A DNA stretch of 32,582 bases from Clostridia bacterium (GTDB lineage: Bacteria > Bacillota > Clostridia > Christensenellales > UMGS416). The notes below the pieces were generated by a model that saw only the letters and a program-made list of their open reading frames with translations, searched no databases and was not told the DNA's origin. A program made the translations under genes and the position numbers. Shown piece after piece: positions 25,777-32,582 of the stretch. Position 1 is the first letter of the stretch, and every line of letters starts with the position of its first letter. The DNA lies in contig JAFGUF010000023.1 in assembly GCA_016938675.1 (NCBI GenBank), forward strand, positions 1-32,582. The letters run 5' to 3'.

Positions 25777-25805
25777 TTGCAAATTCACATTTTGTAATAT
25801 ATAAT
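25777..25805 (+). promoter_or_regulatory. Promoter of the LRR surface-protein gene
   Basis: TTGCAA (25777-25782), 17-bp spacer, TATAAT (25800-25805). An imperfect BceR-like sequence TTCACATTTTGTAA (25784-25797) lies in the spacer. If bound there it would repress rather than activate, but the match is poor. Confidence 0.65.
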
Positions 25806-25840
25806 ATTATCTATAAAATAATTACGAGGTAGAATTTATT

Positions 25841-27142
25841 ATGATATATTTGAGGAAAATACTAAAAGTTTTTACTATAGCTTTGGTTGTATGTGTACTT
25901 TTATTTTCTGTTATAAGTGCAAGCGCGGCATATGACCCGCCTATATATACATTCCTTCCTATTCAGACTATAGTTCCAACCCTGCCGCCGCAGTTTACTT
26001 TCTTTACATTTATTCCGTTCATCACGCCGGCTCCTTCGGATTCATCATCTCTTGTATATTTTGAGGACGCACATCTTCAAAATGCTATTGCTGTTGAGCT
26101 GGGAGTCCCTGCAAGTGACTTAACGAAAAATTACCTTAATTCTGTTACCGGAACGCTGGACTTAAGCAGATATGAAATAAGCAAATTGACGGGAATCGAG
26201 GAGCTGAAAAACCTTGACAACCTTATATTAAGAAACAATCCGATAGATTCCTACCGTGAGCTAAGGCAGCTGCAATATCTCACCAATCTAGAATACCTGG
26301 ATATCTCCGCCCTCAGCGTTACACAAATCCCAAGTGAAATTGGGAAGCTGACAGGCCTTAAGTACCTAGACATCAGCGCAAACAGGCTGGACACTCTTCC
26401 CAGCGCGCTTGAGGATTTAAGTCTTGACTATCTTGTATGCAACTACTGCTTCTTTGATATAACAGATTCTGCTTTTATAAATACTTTGATGGCATCGACT
26501 TCTGCTGCTGACTATCAGTATCAGCTTCAGAAGGTGGATTTCTACGCTATCTGCCAGACAGCGGGAATTGTAACCCTTAAGTGGGAAGAAATGCCCGATA
26601 TTTATTTCCCAAATGGCGCTGTAGCTCAAATCGAGAGATTCTCCATATGCGAGCCAAATCCGAACGGAAAACAGGGCAACTGGATAGACTCCGTATCAAG
26701 AAATACCACTTCATATACTTTTGATGGATTAAATTCAAGCCAGACATATTCATTTGATATCAGTGTTGACTACTATATTAAGAATACTCAATACGATGGC
26801 AAATTAATAAAGTTCTATGAAAAAGAGCTGTTCCAGCCCATACCGCAGGATACGCCGACTCCAAAGCCGACGGATACACCTGTACCGACAGACACCCCGT
26901 CGCCTACGGATACCCCAACGCCTGAACTTACAGCTGAGCCTACCAGCGCACCAGCGGAGATTATAACGATAAATCCAGGTGAAAATAACAATAATAACAA
27001 TTCATCGAATTCATCGTTCCTGTCAACACTTGTTGTGCTGCTGATTGTGCTTATTGTTGCAATATTCGGCCTTGTAATTGTTCTCTTCCTGCGCACTACA
27101 AAGCCGCCTGTCAGGCCTGATTCACAGGATCCGCCTAAGTAA
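25841..27142 (+). CDS. Secreted, membrane-anchored leucine-rich-repeat protein
   Basis: A 433-residue surface protein. A signal peptide (1-30: basic start, hydrophobic core, SASA cleavage region) is followed by a Pro-rich linker (31-68) and a leucine-rich-repeat block (about 72-200) with repeats such as LTGIEELKNLDNLILRNN and LTGLKYLDISANRLDTLP. A fibronectin-like beta domain (about 230-328) comes next. A stalk of TDTPxPT repeats (337-372), an Asn-run linker (382-387), a membrane helix (393-417) and a short Pro-rich cytoplasmic tail end the protein. The layout suits a cell-wall-spanning binding protein. The ligand is unknown. GAGGT precedes the ATG. It diverges from the Bce-type operon and shares its 190-bp upstream region. 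Confidence 0.85.
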   Translation: MIYLRKILKVFTIALVVCVLLFSVISASAAYDPPIYTFLPIQTIVPTLPPQFTFFTFIPFITPAPSDSSSLVYFEDAHLQNAIAVELGVPASDLTKNYLNSVTGTLDLSRYEISKLTGIEELKNLDNLILRNNPIDSYRELRQLQYLTNLEYLDISALSVTQIPSEIGKLTGLKYLDISANRLDTLPSALEDLSLDYLVCNYCFFDITDSAFINTLMASTSAADYQYQLQKVDFYAICQTAGIVTLKWEEMPDIYFPNGAVAQIERFSICEPNPNGKQGNWIDSVSRNTTSYTFDGLNSSQTYSFDISVDYYIKNTQYDGKLIKFYEKELFQPIPQDTPTPKPTDTPVPTDTPSPTDTPTPELTAEPTSAPAEIITINPGENNNNNNSSNSSFLSTLVVLLIVLIVAIFGLVIVLFLRTTKPPVRPDSQDPPK

Positions 27143-27161
27143 ACTAAATAAGATTCATTAT

Positions 27162-27198
27162 AAAAGCGGCTGCATCTTTCTGATACAGCCGCTTGTTT
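27162..27198 (+). terminator. Bidirectional terminator between LRR gene and dipeptidase gene
   Basis: AAGCGGCTG (27164-27172) and CAGCCGCTT (27186-27194) form a nine-pair stem, extended by ATC/GAT, flanked by AAAA and TTTT. It serves the plus-strand LRR gene and the convergent minus-strand dipeptidase gene. Confidence 0.88.
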
Positions 27199-28139
27199 TA
27201 TTCACTATCCCTTAGTACTCTCAGCACATTTTCATGCGTTATCTTGTCAATTTCATTGGCTGTGAATCCTTGGCTTTCAAGGGCATCAACTAGTTTATAG
27301 TGTTCCGAGGCGTCCTTTATCTCCAGTTCTCCGCCTATCCCGTCAAAATCAGAGCCTATGGCAATGCAGTCTATCCCGCCAACATTTTTAATATGCCTTA
27401 TATGCCTCACCATATCATCAATACGGCTCAAAGTGCCGCCGTCACATAGGAAATCATGATAAAAATTTATTCCCGTCACTCCGCCTGCATCGCTCAGCGT
27501 TTTTATCATGTCATCCGTTAGGTTTCTCGTGCTGTTTTTTATTGAGCGAGCATTTGAATGTGTCGCGACAAAGGGCTTTTTGCTTTGTTTTGAAACATCA
27601 TAAAATCCTCCATCTGACAAGTGAGAAACATCAATTATCATGTTGAGCTCATTCATTCTTTCCACTACGTCCATCCCGAATCCCTTTAGCCCCTTGTTCA
27701 TAATTGATGCATCAGAGGAGTTAGGATATCCTATTGAATTTTCATGATTCCAAGTAAGTGACAGAATTTTAAATCCCAGGTTATTCAGTTTATCGATATT
27801 TGAAATATCGTTCAGTATAGGTCCCAAGTCCTCAATCGTAGGTATGGCACATATCTTACCTTCATTCATTTTTGCCGTCAAGCTGTGCGCTCCGGAGTAA
27901 AAAAACAGATCCTCTTCAAAGAGCTTAAGGCCGTCAAACATGTAGCCGATTTTTTCATACATTTTATCTGTATCGTAGCCGTCGCCTTTTTCATTGTATA
28001 TGGCAAAGCACTGCGCAGCAACATGGCCTTTTTTCAGCTTTTCAAGGTCAATATGATACTCGTTTTTTCCGAATTCTTCTGCCTTTTTCCCATCACAATA
28101 CATTCTGATAAATGTATCGCAGTGAAGGTCTATAATCAT
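27198..28139 (-). CDS. Membrane dipeptidase-like metallohydrolase (peptidase M19)
   Basis: A 313-residue M19 (renal dipeptidase) family protein. The binuclear zinc ligands are visible: His6 and Asp8 in DLHCDT, Glu103 (IED here instead of the usual IEG), His173 in DVSHLSD, His194 in ATHSNAR and Asp264 in GSDFDG. The length is normal for bacterial members, and no signal peptide is present, so it is cytoplasmic despite the family name. It likely cleaves dipeptides, possibly including D-amino-acid-containing ones. AGGAGG lies four bases before the ATG. It follows rimI on the same strand by 112 bases without a clear terminator and may be co-transcribed. Confidence 0.92.
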   Translation of the reverse strand: MIIDLHCDTFIRMYCDGKKAEEFGKNEYHIDLEKLKKGHVAAQCFAIYNEKGDGYDTDKMYEKIGYMFDGLKLFEEDLFFYSGAHSLTAKMNEGKICAIPTIEDLGPILNDISNIDKLNNLGFKILSLTWNHENSIGYPNSSDASIMNKGLKGFGMDVVERMNELNMIIDVSHLSDGGFYDVSKQSKKPFVATHSNARSIKNSTRNLTDDMIKTLSDAGGVTGINFYHDFLCDGGTLSRIDDMVRHIRHIKNVGGIDCIAIGSDFDGIGGELEIKDASEHYKLVDALESQGFTANEIDKITHENVLRVLRDSE

Positions 28140-28251
28140 TTTGCCTCCTGTAATAATGCACTTCTAGTAATTTCATTTATTCAGCTTAGCTTAAACTGCG
28201 CTACTTGATTGTGATTTACTGTTTTGAGGATTTTATTTTATGAAGCCTTCT

Positions 28252-28707
28252 TCAGTGCATAATTTTCTTGAACATTATATATGCGTCTTCCCTGTTGTTC
28301 TCGTAGTACTTTTCGCGAACGCCGGCAACAAAAAAACCATATTTTCTATAAAGATTCTGTGCTCTGAAATTGCTGCGCCTCACTTCAAGAGCGATAATTT
28401 CAACCAATTCATCATTCTCTGCCCTCTCAATAAGGCGGGTCAGGATGCCCTGCCCTATTCCTGTGCCGCGGTATTCCTGCTTCACCGCTATATTGGTGAT
28501 ATGCATTTCCTTGATCACATGCCATAGCCCGCCATAGCCTACTAGCTCGCTGCCTTTAACCGCAACAATATAATACGCAATATTATTTTCCTCTACTTCT
28601 TTACAGAAAGATTCCCTCGACCAGGGCGTAGGGAATATTTCACTTTCAAGCTTTGCTACAGCGTCCACGTCCTCAAGCTTCATTTTTCTGTAAACTATAT
28701 TGTTCAC
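28252..28707 (-). CDS. rimI: Ribosomal protein S18-alanine N-acetyltransferase
   Basis: A 151-residue GNAT acetyltransferase with the RimI pattern: VYRKMKLEDVDAVAKLESEIFPTPWS at the start, the acetyl-CoA loop (Q/R)xxGxG as RGTGIG (80-85), and EVRRSNFRAQNLYRKYGF, which carries the catalytic Glu and a Tyr of the family. In E. coli RimI acetylates the N-terminal alanine of S18. It starts with GTG immediately after the tsaB stop TAA, so translation is probably coupled. The tsaE-tsaB-rimI order is widely conserved and supports the assignment. Confidence 0.93.
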   Translation of the reverse strand: MNNIVYRKMKLEDVDAVAKLESEIFPTPWSRESFCKEVEENNIAYYIVAVKGSELVGYGGLWHVIKEMHITNIAVKQEYRGTGIGQGILTRLIERAENDELVEIIALEVRRSNFRAQNLYRKYGFFVAGVREKYYENNREDAYIMFKKIMH

Positions 28708-29448
28708 TTACTTTTCACTGCTCCGTTCGGCTATTGTTTTGGCGGACGTGTCCTTTATATAGTTGGCCATAATGGGCTCCTTTTTAAGGCCATCCACAGA
28801 ATAATATCTTTTCAATGCTATTTCAGCGCCTGCAGAGGCTCTGGAATATACCATCGCATCATCAATAAACATAGCTCTGCCTTTGAGTTCTTTTTCTGCT
28901 CGTTCCCTGGCTTTGTACGCGCCGTAGCCAGCAAAAAGCAGCTTCCCTTCTGTTATCGAAAGATCATTTATTAAATCATCAACATTTTTCATTGAATCAT
29001 CAGAACTTTTTATCAGTCTGCCTCCTGCTTTATATGTGCAGGTATACGCTTCGTCTCTTCTCGCATCAATCATAGGCACAATTATTCCATCGAAATATCT
29101 GAAGCCATATGCTGCCGCCTCAAGCGTGTTAATCCCTGCAGCTAAAGCATCTGTGCTCTGTGCCATTGCATTAATTGTAGATATGCCAATCCTAAGCCCG
29201 GTGAATGAACCCGGGCCGTTGATGCAGGCATATATATCAATATCTTTAGCTTCCAGCCTGCATGCTGAAAGGCACTGGTCAATCATAGGTAAAATCTTCT
29301 CAGAATGCGTAAAGCCATCATTTAATAAAATGCTGCAGAGTATTTGAACATCCTTTCCATTCTCGCTTTTGCCTATAGCCACAGAAGCAGAATGTGAAGA
29401 TGTATCTATACACAGACATAGTGTATCATTTAGTTCTTTATGTTTCAT
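28708..29448 (-). CDS. tsaB: tRNA t6A biosynthesis protein TsaB
   Basis: An ASKHA-fold protein of 246 residues with the TsaB motif GPGSFTGLRIG (78-88) and the N-terminal CIDTSSHSASVAIG phosphate-loop-like strand. TsaB is the partner that organises TsaD and TsaE for threonylcarbamoyl transfer to A37 of ANN-decoding tRNAs. The ATG at 29446-29448 was chosen: it overlaps the tsaE stop as ATGA and has TGGAG five bases upstream. A longer frame from TTG at 29463 would start inside tsaE. tsaD and tsaC are not in the window. Confidence 0.93.
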   Translation of the reverse strand: MKHKELNDTLCLCIDTSSHSASVAIGKSENGKDVQILCSILLNDGFTHSEKILPMIDQCLSACRLEAKDIDIYACINGPGSFTGLRIGISTINAMAQSTDALAAGINTLEAAAYGFRYFDGIIVPMIDARRDEAYTCTYKAGGRLIKSSDDSMKNVDDLINDLSITEGKLLFAGYGAYKARERAEKELKGRAMFIDDAMVYSRASAGAEIALKRYYSVDGLKKEPIMANYIKDTSAKTIAERSSEK

Positions 29449-29891
29449 AATAGCTCCAGCCAATCCTTATATCTTTCGCCAAAGGGCACTAATTTTATCT
29501 CTCTTGAGTTATCATCAAGAATTTCTATAGAAATCTCAAGCCTGTCGTATTTGCTCCAGTCGAGCCTGTCCGCCCATTCCAATACGCACACTCCGCTCGA
29601 TTGAATATACTCATACCCTCCAATTTCGAAGAAATCGTCTTCGCCAGTTATTCTGTATAAATCAAAGTGATTCAGCGGCAGCCTGCCACTATGCTCAAAG
29701 AGAATAGTATAGGTTGGCGAGCTAACCGTTCCACCTACTTCTAAGCCTTTTGCAATCCCCTTGGTGAGATGCGTTTTCCCGCTTCCTAAATCGCCATATA
29801 GCAGAACAATCATGCCTGCAAAAGCATTTCTTCCTATTTTTTCTCCAAGCAATATTGTCTGCTTCTCACTTTGTGTTATTATACTTACCAT
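29445..29891 (-). CDS. tsaE: tRNA t6A biosynthesis ATPase TsaE
   Basis: A 148-residue P-loop ATPase with Walker A GDLGSGKT (33-40), SSPTYT (57-62), HFDLYR (75-80) and VLEWADR, all family signatures. It drives turnover of the TsaBDE complex that makes t6A. It starts six bases after the ribU stop. Its Shine-Dalgarno (GAGGAG) is about 15 bases off, so translation may lean on coupling. No promoter is visible in the gap, implying co-transcription with ribU under the FMN riboswitch, unless an internal promoter lies within ribU. Confidence 0.94.
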   Translation of the reverse strand: MVSIITQSEKQTILLGEKIGRNAFAGMIVLLYGDLGSGKTHLTKGIAKGLEVGGTVSSPTYTILFEHSGRLPLNHFDLYRITGEDDFFEIGGYEYIQSSGVCVLEWADRLDWSKYDRLEISIEILDDNSREIKLVPFGERYKDWLELL

Positions 29892-29897
29892 TACAAG

Positions 29898-30461
29898 CTA
29901 TTTCTTCTCCTCGCTCATTAGTGCGGTATTTTTTAGTGCTTTTGAAAGAGGAATATATAAAACAAATCCCAAAATAGAAATCGGTATCGCCTTTATTAAA
30001 TTGATAGGAATAATTCCCGCTAATATCATAGTCATCTTAGCTGTATGCTCGCCTATTCCCCAAAGCGGAAGGAAAATAAAGTAGTTTGCAACTGCACCTA
30101 CTGCAACCATCGTTATCACTCCGATAACAAGGCCTATAATTAGGCGAGGCAAAGTTTTTTTCTTCTTCATGATGATTGCTGGTGGAAATGTAAGTGCGCA
30201 GCCCACAATTAAATTGGCAAGATTACCGATGCCGCCGGTGCCATCATTTTTGACAAAAAAGTGAATGATGTTCTTTACGAATTCAATTGCCGCAGCTGCC
30301 CATGGGCCCATCAGTATGCCGCCTATCAGCGCAGGCAGGTCTGAAGCCTCAAATTTAAGAAATGGGTATGCCGGCAAAACGGGAATCTCCCAAAGCATCA
30401 AAATAAAGCTTAATGATGCAAGTACGCCGACTGTGACTGTGAATAACAAGTTTTTTTTCAT
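29898..30461 (-). CDS. ribU: Riboflavin ECF transporter S component RibU
   Basis: A 187-residue integral membrane protein of the ECF S-component type with about six helices. It carries the RibU-typical LWEIPVLPAYPFLKFEASDLPALIGGILMGPWAA segment and the later IKNIIHFF-like stretch, here VKNIIHFFVKND. It captures riboflavin and needs the general EcfAA'T module, which is not in the window. The ATG at 30459-30461 follows AGGAGG by seven bases. A longer in-frame reading from 30542 translates the riboswitch itself and is rejected. The FMN riboswitch directly upstream confirms the vitamin specificity. Confidence 0.95.
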   Translation of the reverse strand: MKKNLLFTVTVGVLASLSFILMLWEIPVLPAYPFLKFEASDLPALIGGILMGPWAAAAIEFVKNIIHFFVKNDGTGGIGNLANLIVGCALTFPPAIIMKKKKTLPRLIIGLVIGVITMVAVGAVANYFIFLPLWGIGEHTAKMTMILAGIIPINLIKAIPISILGFVLYIPLSKALKNTALMSEEKK

Positions 30462-30474
30462 AAACTGTCCTCCT

Positions 30475-30502
30475 AAAAAATTCCTAGGAATATGTCCTAG
30501 GA
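30475..30502 (-). terminator. Riboswitch expression-platform terminator
   Basis: Minus strand TCCTAGGA (30495-30502) pairs with a second TCCTAGGA (30482-30489) around a five-base loop. It is followed by six T and then at once by the AGGAGG of ribU. It is placed between aptamer and start codon, as in transcription-terminating FMN switches. Confidence 0.82.
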
Positions 30503-30532
30503 TTTTAAAGGCTTGATTATATAAATAATCGT

Positions 30533-30640
30533 CTTTTCCCATCCAGACTATAACTGTCGGTTTTGGAATTTCACCAAATCAACCTATTAAAGGCTCGCGG
30601 ACTATACCGCCGGTGAGGATTTTCACCTCGCCCCAAAGAC
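30533..30640 (-). promoter_or_regulatory. FMN riboswitch (RFN element)
   Basis: Read on the minus strand, the conserved RFN blocks appear in order: CTTTGGGGCGAGGTGAAAAT, CCTCACCGGCGGTATAGTCC, GCGAGCC, the ATTTGGTGAAATTCC segment, CCGACAGTTATAGTCTGGAT and GGGAAAAG. The aptamer binds FMN and turns off expression of the downstream gene when flavin is plentiful. The terminator at 30475-30502 is the likely expression platform. Confidence 0.96.
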
Positions 30641-30659
30641 ATATTCAAATTATTTGCTA

Positions 30660-30688
30660 ATTATATCACAGCTATGCTGAATATACAA
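30660..30688 (-). promoter_or_regulatory. Promoter of the FMN-riboswitch/ribU transcript
   Basis: Minus strand extended -10 TGATATAAT (TATAAT at 30660-30665) and -35 TTGTAT (30683-30688), spacer 17 bp. The -35 lies inside the 3' end of the amidohydrolase gene. The predicted start is about 13 bases before the aptamer. Confidence 0.7.
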
Positions 30689-31823
30689 CTTCTCCGTCCA
30701 CAAAAACTTTGACAGCTTTTGTCCTGAAGTCCAGTGGATTTCCATTGAATATCGCTATGTCCGCATCCTTTCCAACTTCCAATGAACCCACTCTGTCCTG
30801 AATCCCTACGATCTCTGCGGCATATATAGTAATGGATTTTAATGCTTCCTCTTCGCTTAAGCCCTCCCGGACGCTCAATGCTGCGCAAACAGGCAAAGCA
30901 TAAAGCGGAATTACCGGATGGTCTGTCATCATAGCAAATTTTATGCCTGCTTCGCTAATAACCTTAGGTGCCTTGAACGATAAATCCTTTAGCTCAATTT
31001 TTGACCTAGTTGATAAGAGCGGCCCGAGGATTGGCTTAACGCCTTCTTTTTTAAGAATATCTGCTATTCTGTATCCGTCTGTACAGTGCTCTAGTGTATA
31101 CTTAACGTTGAATTCTTTGCACAGCCTTATAGCAGTGCATATATCATCTGCCCTGTGGCAGTGTATTTTTAGATAGGTTTTGCCTTCAAGTACCTCCGCA
31201 AGCATTTCCTTGCCAAGGTCTCTCTCAAAGTCTTTGCCTTCGTCCTCCTTAGCAGCTTCTCTCTTTGTGATATAATCCTGCGCCTCTATCATTGCCTTGC
31301 GAAATTCCGCAGCGGTGGCCATTCTTGTTGATGGGCTGGTATCCTGCTCTGAATATACTCTTTTTGGGTTTTCTCCCAATGCGGCCTTAACTGCAAGAGG
31401 CTCCGTTATTATCATGTCGTCGACTCTGCGTCCAAATGTCTTCATCGCAACAAACTGTCCGCCAATTACGTTTGCGCTTCCCGGCCCTGTACATACTGAT
31501 GTGACTCCATGGCTTAATGCCTCGTAGAAGGCAGGGTCTTCTGGATTGACGGCGTCTATTGCCCTTAGTTCTGGTGTGATAGGCTTAGTTGCTTCATTTC
31601 CGTCTGCTCCCTCTTCTCCGATTTTGTCTTCCCACATTCCAACATGGCAATGCGCATCAATAAAGCCCGGCAATACCCACATGCCTGCCGCATCGAATGT
31701 TTCGCATTCAATATCAATTTTCTCAGCTATTTTTTGTATTTTTCCGTCATTAATTAAAATATCACCATTTTCATAATCCTTCTGCGCCATGGTGAGTATT
31801 TTAGCATTCTTTATAAGGTACAT
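30672..31823 (-). CDS. Metal-dependent amidohydrolase (imidazolonepropionase-like)
   Basis: A 383-residue amidohydrolase superfamily member. The N-terminal beta sandwich leads into LPGFIDAHCHVG with His58 and His60. Further metal ligands are His221 and His223 (KIHCHRADD), His246 (EHCTDG) and Asp301 (MTDHPV). The usual ending VGSLEVGKDADIAIFNGNPLD is present. The barrel metal site is complete, so it should hydrolyse a C-N bond, but the substrate is not evident. Closest known types are imidazolonepropionase-like and dipeptidase-like amidohydrolases. It starts nine bases after the PucR-family regulator stop and is probably in the same operon. The Shine-Dalgarno GGAG overlaps the end of the upstream gene, 12 bases away. 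Confidence 0.9.
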   Translation of the reverse strand: MYLIKNAKILTMAQKDYENGDILINDGKIQKIAEKIDIECETFDAAGMWVLPGFIDAHCHVGMWEDKIGEEGADGNEATKPITPELRAIDAVNPEDPAFYEALSHGVTSVCTGPGSANVIGGQFVAMKTFGRRVDDMIITEPLAVKAALGENPKRVYSEQDTSPSTRMATAAEFRKAMIEAQDYITKREAAKEDEGKDFERDLGKEMLAEVLEGKTYLKIHCHRADDICTAIRLCKEFNVKYTLEHCTDGYRIADILKKEGVKPILGPLLSTRSKIELKDLSFKAPKVISEAGIKFAMMTDHPVIPLYALPVCAALSVREGLSEEEALKSITIYAAEIVGIQDRVGSLEVGKDADIAIFNGNPLDFRTKAVKVFVDGEVVYSA

Positions 31824-31832
31824 TTATTATGG

Positions 31833-32582
31833 TTACTCCATTCTGTTATTAGAGGAAAGTGATTTCCCTATCATTATAACTGTCTTGAGCAAGACAGCGT
31901 CATCAAAATTTCTCAAATCAAGCCCTGTGGACTTCTGTATTTTTTCCAGCCTGTAAATAAGAGTATTCCTATGGATAAACAGCCTTCTGGCCGCTTCGCT
32001 TAAGTTTAGGTTATTTTCAAAGAAAGTAAGTACGGTAGTAAGCATTTCCTCATTCAGTATTTTTTTCAGTGATTCCGAATAGGCTAGATCGTAGAATTCT
32101 TTCCTTGTATCCCTTTGAATATTCTGCAGAAACCTTTCAAGCAGTAGCTTATGGAACATAAATATGCTTGACTTGCTCTGCTGCATAAGCCCTAGGTTAA
32201 TTGCCTCCTGTGCCTCGCAGAATGATTCCCTAATATTAAACAGCCCGCTTTTTACTCCGCCTACTCCTATGTGGGATTCTATCGCTATTTCATTTGCAAT
32301 GGTATCATTAAGTGCATTCACTAATTCGCTTAGTGAATCCATGTCAATATCTTCGTCAATTGTTTTTACAAGTGCCAGCACATAGCGGTTGAGCCCGACG
32401 ATAATGTCGCCCTCTTTCATGTGGAAAATTGTATGAAGCGCATCATAAATTTTGTTCGCCTCGTCATTAACGGTCTGCACTATTATAACGCACCTTGCAC
32501 AGTCAGTGTCAATGTTAAAGTCAGAGACAGCCTCCTGAATTTCCAAAACATCGGTTTTGTCGAGGATTATCCTTCTGAACAC
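31833..32582 (-). CDS. PucR/CdaR-family transcriptional regulator, 5' part outside window
   Basis: The 249 visible residues contain a degenerate GGDEF-like domain (about 20-160, with HIGVGG near the end). The family's C-terminal helix-turn-helix follows (about 180-240: FFENNLNLSEAARRLFIHRNTLIYRLEKI). The frame is open to the window edge and the visible GTG at the edge need not be the start; family members usually have 300 or more residues with an N-terminal ligand-sensing domain. Such regulators control purine, diacid or amino-acid catabolic genes, so the amidohydrolase downstream is the probable target. Confidence 0.88.
   Translation of the reverse strand: MFRRIILDKTDVLEIQEAVSDFNIDTDCARCVIIVQTVNDEANKIYDALHTIFHMKEGDIIVGLNRYVLALVKTIDEDIDMDSLSELVNALNDTIANEIAIESHIGVGGVKSGLFNIRESFCEAQEAINLGLMQQSKSSIFMFHKLLLERFLQNIQRDTRKEFYDLAYSESLKKILNEEMLTTVLTFFENNLNLSEAARRLFIHRNTLIYRLEKIQKSTGLDLRNFDDAVLLKTVIMIGKSLSSNNRME

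Noticed and set aside
25784-25797. Third BceR box ahead of the LRR gene
   Set aside because: The half-sites do not match TTACA-N4-TGTAA properly, and the location between -35 and -10 does not suit activation; mentioned only as a weak resemblance.
26815-27096. Minus-strand frame of 93 codons with GVGVSVG repeats
   Set aside because: It mirrors the Pro/Thr stalk codons of the LRR gene and lacks a ribosome binding site.
30462-30542. N-terminal extension of RibU (27 extra codons)
   Set aside because: These codons are the 3' part of the FMN aptamer and the terminator hairpin. AGGAGG lies directly before the internal ATG.

Overview
The window looks like a chromosomal segment of a low-GC anaerobic Firmicute of the class Clostridia. 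The evidence is AT-rich intergenic DNA with AGGAGG-type ribosome binding sites, CCA-encoding tRNA genes, an FMN riboswitch ahead of ribU, a Bce-type peptide-antibiotic module, a DUF438/hemerythrin protein, DegV and an 804-residue LeuRS. No phage, transposon, IS or CRISPR hallmarks were found. I cannot name the species. Most genes lie on the minus strand; only the two tRNAs, leuS, a degV-family gene and an LRR surface-protein gene are on the plus strand.

Left part (1-7,000). A 5'-truncated tRNA-Ser(UGA) is followed by a Cys-cluster/pentapeptide-repeat gene (minus) and tRNA-Gln(CUG). Next come a flavin reductase-like protein and a membrane-anchored MerR regulator with a zinc ribbon. Its promoter has the 19-bp spacer typical of MerR-controlled promoters, with a palindrome in the spacer. 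A GH3 beta-glucosidase follows, and upstream of it an intact gene for an L-rhamnose-isomerase-fold protein that has lost almost all metal-binding and catalytic residues.

Middle part (7,000-21,000). leuS (plus) is followed by a pirin-marR operon with two identical 18-bp operators flanking its promoter. Then come gdhA (NADP-type glutamate dehydrogenase), a 998-residue protein joining two receiver-like domains to a PPDK/PEP-synthase ATP-grasp domain without the catalytic His and PEP domains, fetAB (metal export ABC), degV, a polytopic membrane lipase, and a DUF438-hemerythrin-PAS protein. The last has a CRP/FNR-type site centred at about -41.5.

Right part (21,000-32,582). A complete Bce-type module (response regulator, short sensor kinase, ATPase, FtsX-like permease) has the BceR-type motif TTACA-N4-TGTAA upstream of both transcription units. 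A divergent gene encodes a secreted, membrane-anchored LRR protein with a Pro/Thr-rich stalk. Next are an M19 dipeptidase and an FMN-riboswitch-led ribU-tsaE-tsaB-rimI cluster, which links riboflavin uptake to t6A tRNA modification. The window ends with an amidohydrolase and a truncated PucR/CdaR-family regulator.

Several starts were moved to downstream ATGs because a strong Shine-Dalgarno lies between the first possible start and the chosen one (MerR, DUF438, TsaB, RibU). All functional statements come from recognising motifs by eye; no database search was run.
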